From Polynucleobacter sp. (GTDB lineage: Bacteria > Pseudomonadota > Gammaproteobacteria > Burkholderiales > Burkholderiaceae_D), in assembly GCA_021737945.1 (NCBI GenBank), contig JAIPCX010000008.1, positions 44,992 to 108,991 on the forward strand: a stretch of DNA of 64,000 nucleotides, in the 5' to 3' direction. Positions 21,401-27,843 of the stretch are shown here, in pieces. The position numbers were made by a program, and so were the translations under genes. The notes under the pieces were generated by a model. That model was not told where the DNA came from. It ran no database searches and saw only the letters and a list, made by a program, of their open reading frames with translations. Each line of letters starts with the position of its first letter. The stretch's first letter is position 1.

Positions 21401-22954
21401 AATTGCGCCTGGAATCCAATCTAATACGCCATATCCGCTTGCCACTTCTCTTGCAGCCTGTGCGGGATCAACTTCTTTCCCAGAAATTACTAATGGCTTG
21501 TATTCGCTACCAACTATCTTGAGCAAATTTGCACGAGCGAGCATTAAACTTTGTAAAATTTTTTCTCTTTTAGTTTTTAATAAAAGCGAGTCGGCGCAAT
21601 ATTGAGTCGGATTATCACTAAGTTTTGTTGCTAACTCTCGAATTGCAAGTTCGCGTTCAAGACGACTTTGGGCATCACTATCCAACAAACTCACACAAAG
21701 AGACTGCAGAGGTTTAGCTACTTGACCACGCAGAACTCGTAGCGCTTTAGTTGTGTGGCTTGTAACCAAAACTGACTTACCTTCAGATAAAAAATTTCCA
21801 ATGAGATTTGCAATCGTATGCGTTTTTCCTGTTCCAGGCGGTCCTTGTACAAGTACACCATCACGCTTACTTAACTTTCGCAAGATCTCTACTTGCTCTG
21901 CATTCGCAGGTTTGGTAAGCAGCACATCTAATTGTTCATTTGCATAGACTGCTGATGATTCATCGGGCTCTGAAACCTTTTCGGGATTGAATAGCCCCAC
22001 AATTCCAAGTAGGCTTGTTGGAAAAGCTTCTGCCGAAGGGATGTCGTTGAGAATTAAATCTATGTACTCAACACGACCAGTTGGACGTGCTCTCAAAAAA
22101 AGGACAGGATTACGCCCAACTATGAAATGAGAAGAATCAACGTTTGGAATTTCATTAATGAACTCTGAATCTTTTATCAAACCAGTCAACCCGCTGAGAA
22201 AATAGTTAAATTTTTCATCATCGAGAGGATGCAAGTTTTCATACTCTAAACTTTCTTGCCATTTTTTAACTGGTAATCCAGAAAATTCATCATTGGCAAA
22301 TAATTGAGAGTAAAGCTCTGGTCTAGCGTCAGTATCTATAATTTTAAATTCCAACGCGTTAGGATTAAAGACAAGCTCAACCTTTCTAAGTACAAGAGGA
22401 TGAAATAGATTCTGTCCTCCATGCTTATATGAAACCAATCCATCGCCAACCATTAGTTCCCATGACTCTCCGTCCCTAGTCAGATCATTATGAAGCGAAA
22501 AAAAACGCTCCCAAACTTTGACTACTTGTCTTGCAGGTAGCTCTACAGAGCGCCACAGATTACGCTTGATTGACCACTCTGCATAATCATTTATTCGCTC
22601 AACACTTGCATCAAATTCGATTTCAACAAACTCATTGCCTCTTTGAATAACTCTAGATTTAACTTTCGGAGTGATTTCAAAAATAGGGTCATCCCATCCT
22701 TTGTCAAGCCAATCATTCAGGGATTGAGGATATGCGGGACAATCTGTTAATTTTGGCTTGTATATCGTTAACCATTCACCGTTATCAGGAGATGGTTTTA
22801 CTAAAATTAACTTAGGATGCTTTGGAAGACTATTCAGCTCAAGTTTCCATCTATACTCATTAAAATCACAAATGCGGGGCGTACGCCTTTCTTCAACGGC
22901 TTTGAAAAATTGATATAGCTGAGAAAGTCGATTTCTTGCAAGCTCGATAGACAT
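18458..22954 (-). CDS. SF1 helicase with C-terminal Vsr/DUF559-like nuclease domain
   Basis: About 1498 residues. The SF1 (UPF1/DUF4011-like) motor has Walker A GPPGTGKTHTIANL near residue 370, Walker B IIIDEASQED near 1054, GDDEQVTP just after, and a C-terminal RNVASSRAKDQ-like motif. A PD-(D/E)XK domain of the Vsr/DUF559 type follows near residue 1374 (RIDLVVVGGGKRLAVECDGE, then RWHYDK). This helicase-plus-Vsr layout resembles Hhe-type antiphage proteins. The ATG at 22954, with AGGA nine bases upstream, is preferred over the TTG at 22957. The last residues (about SERDVGGRFHGG) come from antisense reading of the truncated WYL gene, so the native C-terminus was lost at the repeat junction; the nuclease core is intact. 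Confidence 0.87.
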   Translation of the reverse strand: MSIELARNRLSQLYQFFKAVEERRTPRICDFNEYRWKLELNSLPKHPKLILVKPSPDNGEWLTIYKPKLTDCPAYPQSLNDWLDKGWDDPIFEITPKVKSRVIQRGNEFVEIEFDASVERINDYAEWSIKRNLWRSVELPARQVVKVWERFFSLHNDLTRDGESWELMVGDGLVSYKHGGQNLFHPLVLRKVELVFNPNALEFKIIDTDARPELYSQLFANDEFSGLPVKKWQESLEYENLHPLDDEKFNYFLSGLTGLIKDSEFINEIPNVDSSHFIVGRNPVLFLRARPTGRVEYIDLILNDIPSAEAFPTSLLGIVGLFNPEKVSEPDESSAVYANEQLDVLLTKPANAEQVEILRKLSKRDGVLVQGPPGTGKTHTIANLIGNFLSEGKSVLVTSHTTKALRVLRGQVAKPLQSLCVSLLDSDAQSRLERELAIRELATKLSDNPTQYCADSLLLKTKREKILQSLMLARANLLKIVGSEYKPLVISGKEVDPAQAAREVASGYGVLDWIPGAIDDAAPVPINDIECRQLYAISRRITSLEDTELNEKLPELDSLPSEETFKEWVALCSELQQSDLSFRRDLWTIPSGALSSLEDLYKTVNEQVGYISKFEGEEWKLAVIQAGIELNVNAEVWKLLCENIGEVRKLAQEAARAIFEYGPRLSTHSTAYEQLQVLIKIEQHFKNSNGISWIKATVSGWVRFIESWQVKNKSPNTADDFYSLKKLAELTVAREELVEKWQRLMAPLGGESLENLAVPPEDFSYQFVDSILGLLAWYTKNWQPVEKQLIDQGLNWSDLLSESPPSNSTHHVAERLVYAVQNILPNVLNAETKRRIFAQLELKLSEVIELLNLIQKNRKISSALIESLITAIQSRSYLAYTISWQRLAQLNSLKPDFILRNQLLDRLKPFAPKWTSMLLDRLEHDVPALDTLEIAPAWRWLQLNQELVRRSELSLEDVQNQVRQLTDLLQNITVELVEKLAWAGLLEKVTNEQRQALLGWSAIVKRIGAGSGKLVPALQRQAQIEMEKARGAVPVWIMPFSQVTRSFHPIRDKFDVIIIDEASQEDVLGLVPFYMAEKVIVVGDDEQVTPLDVGGQQGPIQHLINQWLTDMPSPNLFDLKTSVYDRAQIAFGSVIRLKEHFRCVPEIIQFSNSLCYNYTIKPLRESSSTVLKPALVAHRVDGSSEDKINKIEANEIANLISACIELPEYAQKTFGVITMVGEKQADLINEMLRARLDPVDYEQRRILCGNPAQFQGDERDVIFLSLVDSKEDGEGPLSLRQDGADGLWKKRFNVASSRAKDQLWVVHSLDSQTQLKPNDVRRRLIEHAIDPSNLMNTLEAGLTKTESPFEAEVFKILSSKGFKVTPQWQVGAYRIDLVVVGGGKRLAVECDGERWHYDKAEEDLSRQALLERLGWTFVRIRGSVFYKDRSPGRDAAITPVLAKLNELGIFPDNNNDNLSPIQYNYTLIDAVKLKASELRVADKEQFSERDVGGRFHGG

Positions 22955-23152
22955 CAAAGTTATTCCTAGAAAATATTTGTTATCTTAGAATTTAACTTGC
23001 CATAAGCTCAATTTGAGAAAACAAGGATAGCCAATTTTTTTGTCTAATAATTAGAACTAGCTTTTACGGAGTTAGCGAAAGATGTATTTTATAAATACAT
23101 TAAATTTTATCGTTAATATTGATCGAAGATCAATTCATTAAATAAGCTTTCA

Positions 23153-23524
23153 TTAGTTTTTGTAATCATTTAAAACCCTCAACAAAGCTCTAGTAGGATT
23201 AGACCCACCCTGAATCATTGATTTAAACTTTTCCCAGCATGCGTCATCATGCAATTTGAGATATTTTTCTATTGCCAATACATACTCTTTTGATTGATTT
23301 ACTCCCCACTCTTTCCATGTTTTGTATGCTATTTTCTCCGCATCTTCTTTTGATATAGTTGGCTTTTTATGACCACGCTTTTTAATTTTTTTATTTCGGT
23401 CTTTAATTTCTTTTTCTGTTCTTTTTTGTTCATCAAAACCTAATTTAAATTCTTCATTCTTGCTTATGGGCTTTGCTGGATTACAGTAAATAGGACTGAT
23501 AATATGTGTTTTCATTTTCCTCAT
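23153..23524 (-). CDS. Small charged orphan protein next to the helicase
   Basis: 123 residues, very Lys/Glu-rich in the first two thirds (KEIKDRNKKIKKRGHKK), with a helical C-terminus ending in RALLRVLNDYKN. No known motif, signal peptide or membrane segment. It lies upstream of the helicase on the same strand with a 198-bp gap and diverges from the intact WYL regulator, 52 bp away. Regulator and cargo thus probably share a bidirectional promoter. It could be an accessory subunit of the helicase-nuclease. The existence of the gene is plausible from composition and start context; function unknown. Confidence 0.55.
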   Translation of the reverse strand: MRKMKTHIISPIYCNPAKPISKNEEFKLGFDEQKRTEKEIKDRNKKIKKRGHKKPTISKEDAEKIAYKTWKEWGVNQSKEYVLAIEKYLKLHDDACWEKFKSMIQGGSNPTRALLRVLNDYKN

Positions 23525-23576
23525 AGAATCTTTCCATTACTTTTAAAAACATACCAACAATTTTGATGCCAAATTA

Positions 23577-24130
23577 ATGAACCGCCTCGAACGCTTCTAC
23601 AAAATCGATCAACTCCTTCAAGACCGCAAAATCGTCAGTCGCGACGATTTTCTGGCCTTGCTTGAAGTCTCACTCGCCACCTTCAAGCGCGATCTTGAAT
23701 ACATGCGCGATCGATTTAATGCACCTGTTATTTACGACAATGATCTTCGCGGCTATCGATATGAAAACTCCACCACCAGCAAAAACAAATTCTCACTTCC
23801 TGGGCTTTGGTTTACAGAGCAGGAGATTTACGCTCTCATCACCATGCAACAGCTCCTCGAAAATCTTGATCAGGGCAGTATCATTGGCTCGCACATTGGC
23901 CCTTTTCTATCCCGCCTCGACGCCATCATCAGCGAAGGCGAGTCATCCTCTAAAGAAATCCGCAAACGAATCAAACTAGTTGATATGGGTCGGCGTGTTC
24001 AGGGCCATCATTTCTTTTCAGAGGTGGGCGCTGCTGTTTTTAAGCGCCATCGTATTGAAATTCAATACTACGCTCGCGCAAAAAATGAAATCACCCTCCG
24101 TGAAATCTCCCCTCAACGTCTCGTTCACTA
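23577..24130 (+). repeat. 554-bp direct repeat, copy B
   Basis: Intact partner of 17944-18497. It covers the ATG to codon 184 plus two bases of the complete WYL gene. The distance between copy starts is about 5.6 kb, so recombination between them would delete the helicase cargo and leave one intact WYL gene. Confidence 0.9.
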
Positions 24131-24551
24131 TCGCGATAACTGGTATCTCGATGCGTGGTGCCACATGCGCAATGATCTTCGCGGGTTTTCTTTGGATGGT
24201 ATACGTGCCGTTAGTTCTTTAAATAAAAAGGCTATCGAACTTTCTGCAAAATCACTCGATCAGTTTCTCGCTACCAGTTACGGCATTTTTGCAGGTATAT
24301 CCAAACATATCGCTAAGCTCAAATTTACCCCAGAGCGCGCACGTTGGGTAGCTTCTGAACTTTGGCACCCTGATCAACGAGGATCATTCGATGAGTCTGG
24401 CGCCTATATTCTTGAGTTCCCCTACGCAGACGATAGAGAGCTACTACTCGATATCGCGCGCCATGGAGCCGCTGTTGAAGTATTAGCGCCTCAATCCCTT
24501 CGCACAAAAATTCGCCAAGAGCACGAATCCGCTTTTAAACAATACAAGTAG
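23577..24551 (+). CDS. WYL-domain transcriptional regulator (complete copy)
   Basis: 324 residues of the YafY/CapW/BrxR-like class: an N-terminal winged helix-turn-helix (about 1-60), a WYL domain (about 155-210, with QYYARAKNEITLREISPQRL and YRDNWYLDAWCH) and a WCX-type C-terminal extension. WYL regulators bind nucleic-acid or nucleotide ligands and often repress or activate defence genes. It is divergent from the small gene/helicase unit and only 52 bp away from it, the usual arrangement for a cognate regulator. It is clearly related to the WYL protein at 38919-39908. Unlike that gene, its upstream region lacks the RGCTCA palindrome. Confidence 0.9.
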   Translation: MNRLERFYKIDQLLQDRKIVSRDDFLALLEVSLATFKRDLEYMRDRFNAPVIYDNDLRGYRYENSTTSKNKFSLPGLWFTEQEIYALITMQQLLENLDQGSIIGSHIGPFLSRLDAIISEGESSSKEIRKRIKLVDMGRRVQGHHFFSEVGAAVFKRHRIEIQYYARAKNEITLREISPQRLVHYRDNWYLDAWCHMRNDLRGFSLDGIRAVSSLNKKAIELSAKSLDQFLATSYGIFAGISKHIAKLKFTPERARWVASELWHPDQRGSFDESGAYILEFPYADDRELLLDIARHGAAVEVLAPQSLRTKIRQEHESAFKQYK

Positions 24552-24805
24552 TTGATTAGCTTAATTTCTAATCTACTAATAGTTACAACCTTATTAATTA
24601 CTATAACAATCTCTAGTTACAGTAGCACGACATCAAGCTCACCCAGAGAGCTTGCTAGATTAGTACTTTCAGTATTAGGTTTATTTTTTTCTGATTGTTC
24701 TTACCCAGGCTCAGTCATTGAGCCCACCACCCGGCTATAACGCTTACATGGTCTTTAACGCATCGCGTGCCGTCGCACCGATCTCATGTTTAGCACGGGG
24801 GTTTT
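24552..24805. other. Intergenic region with palindromes
   Basis: 254 bp between the WYL gene and the membrane-anchored small gene. It contains a degenerate palindrome AAGCTC-N7-GAGCTT at 24635-24653 and a perfect module at 24708-24741. Short frames here lack ribosome sites and are not called. Confidence 0.5.
24708..24741 (+). promoter_or_regulatory. Palindromic promoter module (copy 2), facing 24806
   Basis: GGCTCA-GTCAT-TGAGCC at 24708-24724, then an 11-bp gap and TATAAC at 24736-24741. Transcription would start near 24748, about 58 nt before the ATG at 24806. The flank CCACCC-CGG-CTATAACG resembles that of the copy at 27173. Confidence 0.7.
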
Positions 24806-25255
24806 ATGGAAATCAGCTACGTAGTTATGGCCGCCACTATGGCGCTACTTCTTTTAGTTGCAGCTCGGTGGCGTCGTCCACGAGGGATAGCGCTGCATAA
24901 AGGCTCGCCTTCCCAATCTGCTGTAAAGCGTGATCGTAAGGTCGATGTTCAGCTTAATACGCAGCTAAAGCATTTAACCTCCCGCATCAGCCTATTAGCC
25001 GCTGAGGGGTATGGGCTACACAGCTTTGTAGATACTCATAATGATCCTCAAGCAGCAGCGCCGTTCGGTCCGCTTGCTGAAGCGTGGATAGATTTTGTGT
25101 GTGCTGTCGAGCCGCAAGATGATCTATGGATGGTCAAAATCCCTCAGGGCGAAACCATCGCTAGTCTAGGTAAACCACTCTCCGCTGATGCGCATGGCTT
25201 TGCCATCGTGCGCCAGGGTCGCGTAGTGAATGAATTCTTTTACCAACGTCATTGA
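24806..25255 (+). CDS. Small protein with N-terminal membrane anchor
   Basis: 149 residues. One hydrophobic segment at about residues 5-20 (VVMAATMALLLLVAARWRRP) with Arg on its C-terminal side predicts an anchor with the rest in the cytoplasm. The remainder is soluble with no motif I recognise. GGGGG lies five bases before the ATG. The downstream YbjN-like gene starts 8 bp after its stop, so they form a two-gene operon under the palindromic promoter at 24708. Confidence 0.7.
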   Translation: MEISYVVMAATMALLLLVAARWRRPRGIALHKGSPSQSAVKRDRKVDVQLNTQLKHLTSRISLLAAEGYGLHSFVDTHNDPQAAAPFGPLAEAWIDFVCAVEPQDDLWMVKIPQGETIASLGKPLSADAHGFAIVRQGRVVNEFFYQRH

Positions 25256-25262
25256 GGCCACC

Positions 25263-25769
25263 ATGGATAACAAACCCACCGTAGTTAATTTCCCAGTTGC
25301 GCCTTTGCAGAAAAATATCCCCTTGGAGCTCACCATGGCCAGAGACATCCCCCGCGACAACGTCACCATCGAACTACTCCATGCCAAGCTTGAAGATGCC
25401 GGCTATGAAGCTAGTATCGACGATGGTGAGATCAATGTTCTGCGTACCGGATTTAACCTACGAATTAGTAATTACCCCGATCATTCCTCATTGCGGTTTC
25501 GCACCCAGATTTACCTTAATGAGCAATTAACTGATGAAGACATCAACGCCTTTGTCGCTGAGGTAAATCTTTCTGCCTATTCGCTTAGGGTGTGCGCTGT
25601 ACGTTGGTCAGAAACGGATATCGGTCTTTTTACCAACTACGTCATGTACTACCCGTTTGGGTTGAATTTGCCTACGTTCGTTTTTTCGCTTAGGCGTACC
25701 GTCGATGGCATGCAACGAATCTTTGATGATCACATCAAAAATACACGATTTGAGTACGTGACTGAGTGA
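25263..25769 (+). CDS. YbjN-like domain protein
   Basis: 168 residues. The segment AGYEASIDDGEINVL, followed by RTGFNLRISNYPDHSSLRF and a hydrophobic ending (YVMYYPFGLNLPTFVFSLR), fits YbjN/type-III-chaperone-like folds. These are small alpha/beta proteins with roles suggested in stress or sensory regulation. The frame is open from 25230, but the ATG at 25263 follows GAGG at a five-base distance and avoids overlap with the upstream gene. Co-transcribed with 24806-25255. Function in this context unknown. Confidence 0.7.
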   Translation: MDNKPTVVNFPVAPLQKNIPLELTMARDIPRDNVTIELLHAKLEDAGYEASIDDGEINVLRTGFNLRISNYPDHSSLRFRTQIYLNEQLTDEDINAFVAEVNLSAYSLRVCAVRWSETDIGLFTNYVMYYPFGLNLPTFVFSLRRTVDGMQRIFDDHIKNTRFEYVTE

Positions 25770-25836
25770 TGGGGTGGTAATTCGGTGGGGGCTGTTTTAT
25801 AAAGGGATAGTTTGATATTTGGCAGTTTTACCCAGC

Positions 25837-25865
25837 TTGCAATGTGTAAATAAATGCTTTACACT
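25837..25865 (+). promoter_or_regulatory. higBA promoter and autoregulatory operator
   Basis: TTGCAA (25837-25842) and TACACT (25860-25865) are 17 bp apart. A perfect inverted repeat GTGTAAA-N7-TTTACAC at 25844-25864 fills the spacer and -10. The higB ATG is at 25874. This is the expected layout for repression by the HigBA complex. Confidence 0.65.
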
Positions 25866-25873
25866 TTATCCCC

Positions 25874-26149
25874 ATGATTGAATCGTTCAAGCATAAAGGT
25901 CTCAAAGAACTATTTGAGAAAGGCTCGAGCGCAAAAATACAAAAAGCCTTAGCTGAACGCGCAATCCGACGTCTTGATGCAATTGACATAGCGAAAGTGC
26001 CAGAGGCTTTAGATGTCCCAGGCTTTGACTTTCATGGATTGCAGGGTAAACCAAAGCGATATAGCGTTCACGTCAATGGTCCCTGGTGCATCACTTTTGA
26101 GTGGCATGGAGAAAATGCCATCAAAGTTGATTTTGAGAATTACCACTAG
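25874..26149 (+). CDS. higB: HigB-type mRNA interferase toxin
   Basis: 91 residues of the RelE/HigB superfamily: starts MIESFKHKGLKELFEKG, continues with KALAERAIRRLDAID, and ends with the conserved RYSVHVNGPWCITFEW and VDFENYH. Such toxins cleave mRNA on the ribosome and are neutralised by the HigA antitoxin encoded next to them. In this family the toxin precedes the antitoxin, as seen here (9-bp gap). Length is typical. The operator upstream indicates autoregulation. Confidence 0.92.
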   Translation: MIESFKHKGLKELFEKGSSAKIQKALAERAIRRLDAIDIAKVPEALDVPGFDFHGLQGKPKRYSVHVNGPWCITFEWHGENAIKVDFENYH

Positions 26150-26158
26150 GAGTTAAAA

Positions 26159-26464
26159 ATGCGCAAACGTATTCCAACCCATCCCGGCGCCATTCTGCGG
26201 GAAGATGTGCTCCCTAGTTTAGCGGGTATGTCTGTCAGCGCATTTGCTCGTTGCTTGGGCGTTTCGCGTCAAACTTTGCATGCTGTATTAGCAGAGCGCA
26301 GTGGTATCTCACCAGAAATGGCACTACGACTAGGTAAACTTCTAGGTAATGGCCCGCAACTATGGCTTGATATGCAGATTAAACATGATCTCTGGCAAGC
26401 TGAGGCTAAGCTACACGATGAACTCGGCCAAATGAAACCTCTTGAACAATTAGAGTTGGCTTAA
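26159..26464 (+). CDS. higA: HigA-type antitoxin (XRE family HTH)
   Basis: 101 residues. Starts MRKRIPTHPGAILREDVLP, then an HTH (MSVSAFARCLGVSRQTLHAV) and SGISPEMALRLGKLLG, the hallmark of HigA antitoxins. It binds and inhibits HigB and represses the operon through the palindrome at 25844-25864. GGAG lies seven bases before the ATG. Its stop is only 2 bp from the end of the convergent sprT-like gene. Confidence 0.93.
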   Translation: MRKRIPTHPGAILREDVLPSLAGMSVSAFARCLGVSRQTLHAVLAERSGISPEMALRLGKLLGNGPQLWLDMQIKHDLWQAEAKLHDELGQMKPLEQLELA

Positions 26465-26466
26465 CC

Positions 26467-27078
26467 TCACCCCTCCCATTCCCCAATCGCCTCCATCTCT
26501 ACGCGATCTTGTGGGCAAATCGGGGGGCCGTAGTGTAAAAACTGTTTCAACATCGGCACAATAAATCCACAAGTCATACATTTAGCGCGGGGTCGGGGTG
26601 GTCGGGTAGCCGCCTTTTTGGGCACCGATAGTCGTGCATGGGGATACGGACCAAGCTTAGTCGCCATCAGTTTTAGTTTTTCTTTTAAGGCCGGCCCGGC
26701 GCCTGCACTGCGCATCGGGCCCACCATACCTAAGCTGGCCGCAATCTTTTTAAACTCTTTGCCGTGCTTATGCTTACAGTTATCCACGGCGTGGATCAAC
26801 TCATGGGCTAGCGAATCGAGTACCTCAACCGCGTCACTTAAAGCAGGCGAAATAAAAATTTGGTTAATGCCATCCTCACTCGCTTTGGTGCTCCAGCACT
26901 GACCAATCGTTCCGCTGCGCGCACCCGTACTCGCAAAACCACACGACACTCGGCACGGCGGCAAATCATGCCCCGCTTTTGCAAACACCGGCAGCAGTTC
27001 ACGCACCCCAGCTTCCAGCCAGGCTTCTCGCGTTGAAATGGTAGTTGTTGACGTAGTTGATAACTTCTCTGCTGTCAT
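26467..27078 (-). CDS. SprT-like zinc metallopeptidase
   Basis: 203 residues. The active site HELIHAVD (HExxH) sits mid-protein, with KHKHGKEFKKIA behind it as in SprT/Spartan-like proteases, and the C-terminus carries a zinc ribbon (CMTCGF and CPQDR). Spartan proteins digest DNA-protein crosslinks; for bacterial SprT-like proteins the role is less clear. The gene is convergent with higA and preceded by a palindromic promoter module on the minus strand (27113-27145), so it probably responds to the same regulator as the nearby cargo. Confidence 0.85.
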   Translation of the reverse strand: MTAEKLSTTSTTTISTREAWLEAGVRELLPVFAKAGHDLPPCRVSCGFASTGARSGTIGQCWSTKASEDGINQIFISPALSDAVEVLDSLAHELIHAVDNCKHKHGKEFKKIAASLGMVGPMRSAGAGPALKEKLKLMATKLGPYPHARLSVPKKAATRPPRPRAKCMTCGFIVPMLKQFLHYGPPICPQDRVEMEAIGEWEG

Positions 27079-27112
27079 AGGTTCTTAATTTAGTAAGTTA
27101 TTAATCCTATCC

Positions 27113-27145
27113 AGTCTAGTTACGCGCTAGCTCATTGATTGAGCC
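27113..27145 (-). promoter_or_regulatory. Palindromic promoter module (copy 3), facing the sprT-like gene
   Basis: On the minus strand GGCTCA-ATCAA-TGAGCT (27145-27129), then a 10-bp gap and TAGACT (27118-27113). The predicted start of transcription lies near 27106, about 28 nt before the ATG at 27078. The -10 is weaker than in the other copies. Confidence 0.55.
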
Positions 27146-27172
27146 TACAATAAATCATTCAAATAATTAGCA

Positions 27173-27205
27173 AGCTCAGTCTTTGAGCCACCCCATCGGT
27201 ATAAC
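27173..27205 (+). promoter_or_regulatory. Palindromic promoter module (copy 4), facing 27476
   Basis: AGCTCA-GTCTT-TGAGCC at 27173-27189, then a 10-bp gap and TATAAC at 27200-27205. Points at the lipoprotein / VIT-VWA / transglutaminase unit with a leader of about 260 nt. Confidence 0.65.
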
Positions 27206-27475
27206 GTCAATCACGGCCTGCATGAAAGCCTACAAATGCTATCAATTCACTAACCCTAGAAGACAGCCATGGAGATTCAAACTGACTTCATCGTCGACAT
27301 ATGAATCGTAGGATGAAACAAATCATCAGCAGAGTAGAAACTCATTGATTTGGCTAAAAGGACTCCTCGTTGAATAAAAAGTTATCACTACTTAAAAATA
27401 AGTTTTAAGAAAACTACTTGATACATCAACTGTAATTTTTCGTAATTGAACTTTTAATAATTGAAGAGGTTTATT

Positions 27476-27730
27476 TTGAATAAAATTTCTTTAGCGTTAA
27501 TTTTAATGGTCACAGGTTGTGCGTCTGATAGTGCCTATAACCTGCCTAACTCTCAACTGATAGTAGACAAAGAAGTGCAAGGCATGAGCAGGAATGAAGT
27601 AATTTTGGCTATCAATGAATGCGAATCAAACAGAACACGCGCTGTAGTAATTATGGCCAAACGAAAAATCTCAGGAAAAACAACTGATGTTGTGGCCGAT
27701 GTAACCTGCGCACCAAAATATAGTTACTAA
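27476..27730 (+). CDS. Small lipoprotein
   Basis: About 84 residues. The lipobox VTGC follows a short hydrophobic signal (ISLALILM), so the protein should be lipidated at Cys and anchored in the envelope. The mature part has no known motif. The frame opens at a TTG at 27461, but the TTG at 27476 is preceded by GAAGAGG and places Met right before NKISLALI, a more typical signal peptide. First gene downstream of promoter module copy 4; whether it is co-transcribed with the VIT-VWA gene (113 bp away) is unclear. Confidence 0.65.
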   Translation: MNKISLALILMVTGCASDSAYNLPNSQLIVDKEVQGMSRNEVILAINECESNRTRAVVIMAKRKISGKTTDVVADVTCAPKYSY

Positions 27731-27843
27731 TAAATCCTACTGACTCATAGGAGCTAGAACATGAGTCAATTTTTTAAATTAGTTTGGTAACAAACTTCTA
27801 CAATGAAATTTCGACGTTATTCATTCTGCAATTAGGAGATCCC

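Larger units (their letters stand above)
27079..27475. other. Divergent intergenic region with two palindromic modules
   Basis: 397 bp between the sprT-like gene (minus) and the lipoprotein gene (plus). Two outward-facing copies of the RGCTCA palindrome sit 27 bp apart. The stretch from about 27210 to 27460 would be the leader of the plus-strand unit; no gene or RNA recognised in it. Confidence 0.55.

Noticed and set aside
22981..23060. AGCTCA-ATT-TGAGAA near 23030 as another promoter module
   Set aside because: The spacer is 3 bp instead of 5, the right half is imperfect and no -10 lies at 10-11 bp.
24552..24900. Two short plus-strand frames between the WYL and membrane-anchor genes
   Set aside because: Both run through the palindromic promoter, lack ribosome sites, and the second overlaps the supported gene at 24806.
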